Below are positions 30,375-33,882 of a DNA stretch of 33,882 bases, one piece after another (the stretch's first letter is position 1; each line of letters opens with the position of its first letter). The notes under the pieces were generated by a model, which made no database searches, had not been told where the DNA came from, and saw nothing but the letters and a program-made list of their open reading frames with translations. This stretch comes from Treponema sp. UBA3870 (GTDB lineage: Bacteria > Spirochaetota > Spirochaetia > Treponematales > Treponemataceae). The position numbers and the translations under genes were made by a program. The stretch covers positions 562 to 34,443 of the forward strand of contig DGGQ01000150.1 of NCBI GenBank assembly GCA_002392275.1. Reading direction: 5' to 3'.

Positions 30375-32630
30375 TCATGTGTTGCATTTATCTACAGTTT
30401 TCATGCCGGAGATTTGTGGTAGATTTTCTTCACGCACTTTCGTAAACGCATCGTATCTTGCAAGCCTTAGCAAATCGCGGTCGCGGGTCAGGTCAGCAAT
30501 ACCAAGAGTCAAATATCCAGACTGCATTGTGCCGCCCATCTGTCCTGGTCCGCGAAGCTTAAGGTCCTCCTCCGCAATCACAAATCCATCGGAATTGTTT
30601 CGGATGGCCTTCATTCTCTGCTTTCCGTCCTCCGTTATATTTTTTCCATAAATCAAAAAACAGTAGGACTGCAAATCTCCACGGCCAACACGGCCCCGCA
30701 ACTGGTGAAGCTCCGCAAGTCCGAATCTGTCAGCATGTTCAATAACAATGCAGGTGGCATTCGGAACATCGACTCCAACTTCAACAACCGTCGTAGCAAC
30801 AAGAACCTGGATTTTTCCTGAGCGAAAGTCCTGGAGGATTTTGGTCTGTCCGTCCTCGTCAATCTTGCTGTGAATCAGGGCGCACGAAAAATTCGGGTAG
30901 ACGGTCTGGTTTAAAAAATTGTACATCTCCTCGGCAGATTTGAGTCCACCATCGTCACCACCGTCCAGCATGTCGCCTTCCGAAATACGCGGGTATACAA
31001 AATATGCCTGGTGTCCCGCCGCAAGTTCCCTGTGGACAGCCCTGTAAACATCGTTCTCCTTTCCCATGACCGTCAGATATGTCTTTATGGCCTTCCGTCC
31101 CTGTGGCATTGTGCGGATTGTCGTTATGTCCAAATCCCCAAACGCCGTAAGCGCAAGTGTCTGTGGAATGGGGGTCGCGCTCATCATAAGGACATCGGGG
31201 CTGTGGGCAATCTTTCCCTCGCTGATTCTTCCCTTCGCGATTATGGACTCCCTTTGTGTGACACCAAAACGGTGCTGCTCGTCGATTACCGCGAGCATAA
31301 GGCTTTTGTATTGGACGTTGTGGCTAAAAAGAGCGTGCGTTCCCACCGCGATATCCACGTTTCCGTCCTTGAGCGCGTTCAAAAGTGTCTGGCGGCTGGA
31401 GGATTTCAGATTCCCGGTAAGGAATGCGACCTTCACGCCCACCGGCTCCAAAAGTTTTGCGGCGTTCTCGGCATGCTGGCGTGACAAAAGTTCAGTCGGG
31501 GCAAGAAAAACGCACTGGCCGCCGTAGTCTATGGTTCTAAGGCAGACAAAAAATGCGACCAAAGTTTTCCCTGAACCGACATCACCTTGCAAAAGACGCT
31601 GCATTGAAAACGGTGGACGCTCCAGTTTTTCGGGACTGGTCCGCATGATATTGCACTCGCTCTGGCTTTTGTCTATGTCCTGGTTCATCTCATAAATGGC
31701 AGCCATCTGTCCGTCGGTCAATTTGAACGGGAGCCTTTCGTACAAAAGTTTTTGCTTTGGGGAAAGCTGTTTTTCAAAAGCCTCGGTTCCAATCTGCGGG
31801 GACTGGAAATATGGGGCAGCCGAAGGTGGATTCTGTGGATTTTGCGAATCCGGTGACACTGAATCAAAAACAGCCGCCTGGTCCAGAGTCGGGAGAACGC
31901 CACGGTGGTCAAGAGTCCTCTGCGCCATCCTGTATTCAAAATGGTAAAGCTCCTCGTAGATAAGTGTCCGCCGGGCAAGAGCAAGCTGCTCCAGATTTTC
32001 GGGCGAATGAATCATCCTGATTGCGTCCGCCTTTTTCAGAAGTTTTCTTTCCTTTATAATGTCCGCCGGTATCTCGTCATCAACTGCACGACCATAAAGC
32101 CTCATGGCCGCGGAAACTGATTTTCTGAAATTTTTTTGGGAGAGTCCCTCCGTCAAAGGATAGACCGGAAGAACACCGGAGCCAGGAATGTCCTTTTGCA
32201 AAAAATCTTCAAGCTCGCCTTCGGACGAAAGTTTTTCCGCCTCGAACGATGTTGACTGGAGCTGGTTGTAGCGGACATCAAATTTTCCGGTGACAAGAAC
32301 AATGCTCCCCACCGGAAGCGATTTTTCAAGAAAGGGTCTGTTGAATGCGACAAGGACTGCATCAGCGGAACCATCGCTTATAAAAATCTTGAGCGTCCGC
32401 ATTTTTCCGTAGCCGAACCAGTCGTGGGAGACAACCCTGCACACCGTATGGACTTTCGACTGCGCAAAATCCTTCAGCAAAACTCGCCGTGTCCTGTCCT
32501 CATAGTCCCGTGGATAAGTCTGTAGCAAATCCGAAACCGTGAAGATGTTCATCCTGGCAAAAAGTTTAGCCGTTGAAGGTCCCACGCCCGGAAGATTTTC
32601 CACCGCAGCACCCAAATCACCAATCTTCAA
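30375..32630 (-). CDS. recG: ATP-dependent DNA helicase RecG
   Basis: The gene encodes 751 residues. The start is a TTG at 32630, preceded by GGGGGG; no ATG fits as well. The wedge (OB) domain is at the N-terminus (LPGVGPSTAKLFARMNIFTV, then VCRVVSHDWFGYGKMRTLKI). Helicase motifs are LQGDVGSGKTLVAFFV (motif I), DEQHRFG (motif II), MSATPIPQTL (motif III), and QLRGRVGRG (motif VI). RecG regresses stalled replication forks and processes recombination intermediates. It is about 60 residues longer than E. coli RecG, the extra mostly a Pro/Ser/Gln-rich insert (SPDSQNPQNPPSAAPYFQSP) before motif I. It lies 29 bases after the YggT gene. Confidence 0.95.
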   Translation of the reverse strand: MKIGDLGAAVENLPGVGPSTAKLFARMNIFTVSDLLQTYPRDYEDRTRRVLLKDFAQSKVHTVCRVVSHDWFGYGKMRTLKIFISDGSADAVLVAFNRPFLEKSLPVGSIVLVTGKFDVRYNQLQSTSFEAEKLSSEGELEDFLQKDIPGSGVLPVYPLTEGLSQKNFRKSVSAAMRLYGRAVDDEIPADIIKERKLLKKADAIRMIHSPENLEQLALARRTLIYEELYHFEYRMAQRTLDHRGVLPTLDQAAVFDSVSPDSQNPQNPPSAAPYFQSPQIGTEAFEKQLSPKQKLLYERLPFKLTDGQMAAIYEMNQDIDKSQSECNIMRTSPEKLERPPFSMQRLLQGDVGSGKTLVAFFVCLRTIDYGGQCVFLAPTELLSRQHAENAAKLLEPVGVKVAFLTGNLKSSSRQTLLNALKDGNVDIAVGTHALFSHNVQYKSLMLAVIDEQHRFGVTQRESIIAKGRISEGKIAHSPDVLMMSATPIPQTLALTAFGDLDITTIRTMPQGRKAIKTYLTVMGKENDVYRAVHRELAAGHQAYFVYPRISEGDMLDGGDDGGLKSAEEMYNFLNQTVYPNFSCALIHSKIDEDGQTKILQDFRSGKIQVLVATTVVEVGVDVPNATCIVIEHADRFGLAELHQLRGRVGRGDLQSYCFLIYGKNITEDGKQRMKAIRNNSDGFVIAEEDLKLRGPGQMGGTMQSGYLTLGIADLTRDRDLLRLARYDAFTKVREENLPQISGMKTVDKCNT

Positions 32631-32659
32631 TCAAATCCCCCCTTGCAAATCCGCTCGAA

Positions 32660-33253
32660 TCAAACAGGAATCAGGCCAATCAGATTGCACAGTGTGGATA
32701 TGACCAGGGAACCGACAAGAGATGCAACCACAAGCGCAATGATTGCTGCAACCAGCTGGGACTTGTAGTTTGCGTTTTTCATAAAAGGTCTGGACATGCG
32801 GCCCGCCACAGCACCAAGCGATGAGTCTATGGCATTCAAAAACGGATTTGATGTGTACGTGGTCTTGTTTACCAATATGGTTACGAGACGGACAATCAGA
32901 ACCACGGTTATGAAAATCAATACGGAGTTCGCCATGTTCCACGCCAGTCCAACGATGGTCTGAATCAGATGGCTTAGCGAAAATCCTCCGGAAAAACTTC
33001 CAAGCAGTGTCGATACCGCACTAAGTATGCACAATCCAAGCGCGGGACTCAAATCAAAGCCGCCGAATCTGAGCCACTTTATATTTTTAAACAGATTCAG
33101 ATAGGGGTCGCAGATTTTTGCAAGAAAATTCGTGAATCCGTTGCCGCTCGCCGGGGGAATCCATGTGAGTATTATTCGAATCACACACAGGATTGCGTAA
33201 ATGGATACCGCCGCAGAAAGTATGCTGAGTATCAAAAAAAGTGGGTTAAACAT
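32660..33253 (-). CDS. YggT-family membrane protein
   Basis: The gene encodes 197 residues with two YGGT repeats, each a pair of helices around a short loop: VIRIILTWIPPASGNGFTNF with DPYLNLFK in the first, and VNKTTYTSNPFLNAIDSSLG in the second, a less typical copy. The family sits in the inner membrane, and links to osmotic shock, cell division or photosystem assembly have been reported; its role here is unknown. GGAGATGAA precedes the ATG. It lies between dnaE and recG on the same strand, about 54 bases after dnaE, likely in one transcript. Confidence 0.85.
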   Translation of the reverse strand: MFNPLFLILSILSAAVSIYAILCVIRIILTWIPPASGNGFTNFLAKICDPYLNLFKNIKWLRFGGFDLSPALGLCILSAVSTLLGSFSGGFSLSHLIQTIVGLAWNMANSVLIFITVVLIVRLVTILVNKTTYTSNPFLNAIDSSLGAVAGRMSRPFMKNANYKSQLVAAIIALVVASLVGSLVISTLCNLIGLIPV

Positions 33254-33307
33254 ATTTCATCTCCAGTAAAAAAATTTCAAGGGAAACACCGAACAATCCA
33301 GCAAGGG

Positions 33308-33882
33308 TCATTCGCACCAGACATCCTTGACCATCGGCATGTCCCTTAGAGTCTGCACAGTATCCGGGTCCGATTTTGTGGTCATCTGTGTGTTCGCCTT
33401 GATGATATAACTTTTTCCTTCTACATCTATATGAAAATATACAACACAATTGCCCTGACCGCCAAATAAAAATTCTTTCATTTCATTGATTTCGCCGGGA
33501 TTTTTAAAGCCGCCCTCCATCTGTATATGCACCGAAGATATTGATTTCTTTTGCAGCTCGGACGGATCCTCCAGACTTTCGACAAGCAGTGTCGGGACAT
33601 CCCTTGTGCCGTCAACCCGTCCCCTGAACGCATAGACCCCCTCGTTTTTGATTTTGTCGGAAAGACTCTCCCAGACCTTCGGGAAAAATGTCACGTCGAT
33701 TGTGTCCTTGAAGTCCGCAAGTTTTGCGAAAGCCATCTGCGTTCCCTTTTTTGTCATTATGACGCGCAAATCCTGAATCATTCCGATTGCGGTGTATACC
33801 CTGCCGCTGTTACGTGTCTGCCATGAGCTTCTTCCGCTCGCCGCAAGAGAGTCCTTGAGCGCCTTGTCCTCTTTTCCCAGAC
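33308..33882 (-). CDS. dnaE: DNA polymerase III alpha subunit, C-terminal part (cut by window edge)
   Basis: The minus strand is open from the window edge (LGKEDKALKDSLAASGRSSW) through 190 residues to the stop at 33308. The segment holds the C-terminal OB-fold of DnaE: VYTAIGMIQDLRVIMTKKGT, MAFAKLADFKDTIDVTFFPK, VYAFRGRVDG. The OB-fold binds single-stranded DNA near the replicative polymerase's active site; the catalytic palm lies outside the window. An internal ATG at 33781 is not the start. A YggT gene and recG follow on the same strand. Confidence 0.92.
   Translation of the reverse strand, partial: LGKEDKALKDSLAASGRSSWQTRNSGRVYTAIGMIQDLRVIMTKKGTQMAFAKLADFKDTIDVTFFPKVWESLSDKIKNEGVYAFRGRVDGTRDVPTLLVESLEDPSELQKKSISSVHIQMEGGFKNPGEINEMKEFLFGGQGNCVVYFHIDVEGKSYIIKANTQMTTKSDPDTVQTLRDMPMVKDVWCE

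Overview
This window looks like a spirochaete chromosome, most likely a gut- or rumen-type Treponema. The evidence is a groES gene standing alone beside a small sigma-70-family factor (from memory this is also the T. pallidum TP1013/TP1012 order), BspA-like/InlB-repeat lipoproteins, a large MCP, an AAA-ATPase/PD-(D/E)XK protein of the type common in treponemes, and frequent runs of A and T. The assignment rests on gene content alone, because no rRNA or tRNA was found here.

Layout. 1-7.2 kb (minus strand): the start of a GNAT acetyltransferase gene, two orphan membrane-linked proteins, an AAA-ATPase/nuclease-fold protein, and a complete thiamine uptake operon (thiB-thiP-thiQ, coupled by ATGA overlaps). 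The operon has a good promoter and a TPP riboswitch whose 3' side contains the thiB ribosome-binding site. About 85 bp of a second thiQ 3' end survives at 1.2 kb. 7.4-10.9 kb: an accessory island with an XRE regulator, two palindromic operators, an orphan gene, a decayed ORF, a 95-aa helical protein, a 165-aa peptide with 32 cysteines in near-perfect CXXX repeats, and a radical SAM/SPASM enzyme. This is a RiPP-type peptide plus maturase and is the most interesting locus. 10.9-13.7 kb: an InlB-repeat/BspA-LRR lipoprotein and, downstream, duplicated copies of its promoter and start region, one leading a truncated paralogue. 13.7-17.3 kb: a zinc-ribbon/SH3b membrane protein convergent with an MCP.

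17.5-21.3 kb: pyridoxal kinase divergent from a MocR/PdxR regulator, with a 13-bp inverted repeat between them, followed by a CPA2-type antiporter. 21.4-28.1 kb (minus): a compact operon of GldA-like ATPase, GldF-like permease with a 330-residue acidic N-terminal tail, GldG-like protein, DUF4340 protein and a NYN/OST-HTH protein. 28.4-29.9 kb: groES, then the sigma factor, preceded by a textbook sigma-54 (-24/-12) promoter. 30.4-33.9 kb (minus): the 3' end of dnaE, a YggT-family gene, and recG with a TTG start.

How the genes work together: the thi operon and the pdxK/pdxR pair are cofactor acquisition modules under riboswitch and PLP-regulator control. The Gld-like operon is an ABC-2 export or envelope system. 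The sigma-54 promoter before a sigma-70-family factor suggests a two-tier sigma cascade reminiscent of Borrelia RpoN-RpoS. The Cys-rich peptide, radical SAM enzyme and small upstream genes form the candidate new peptide-modification system.
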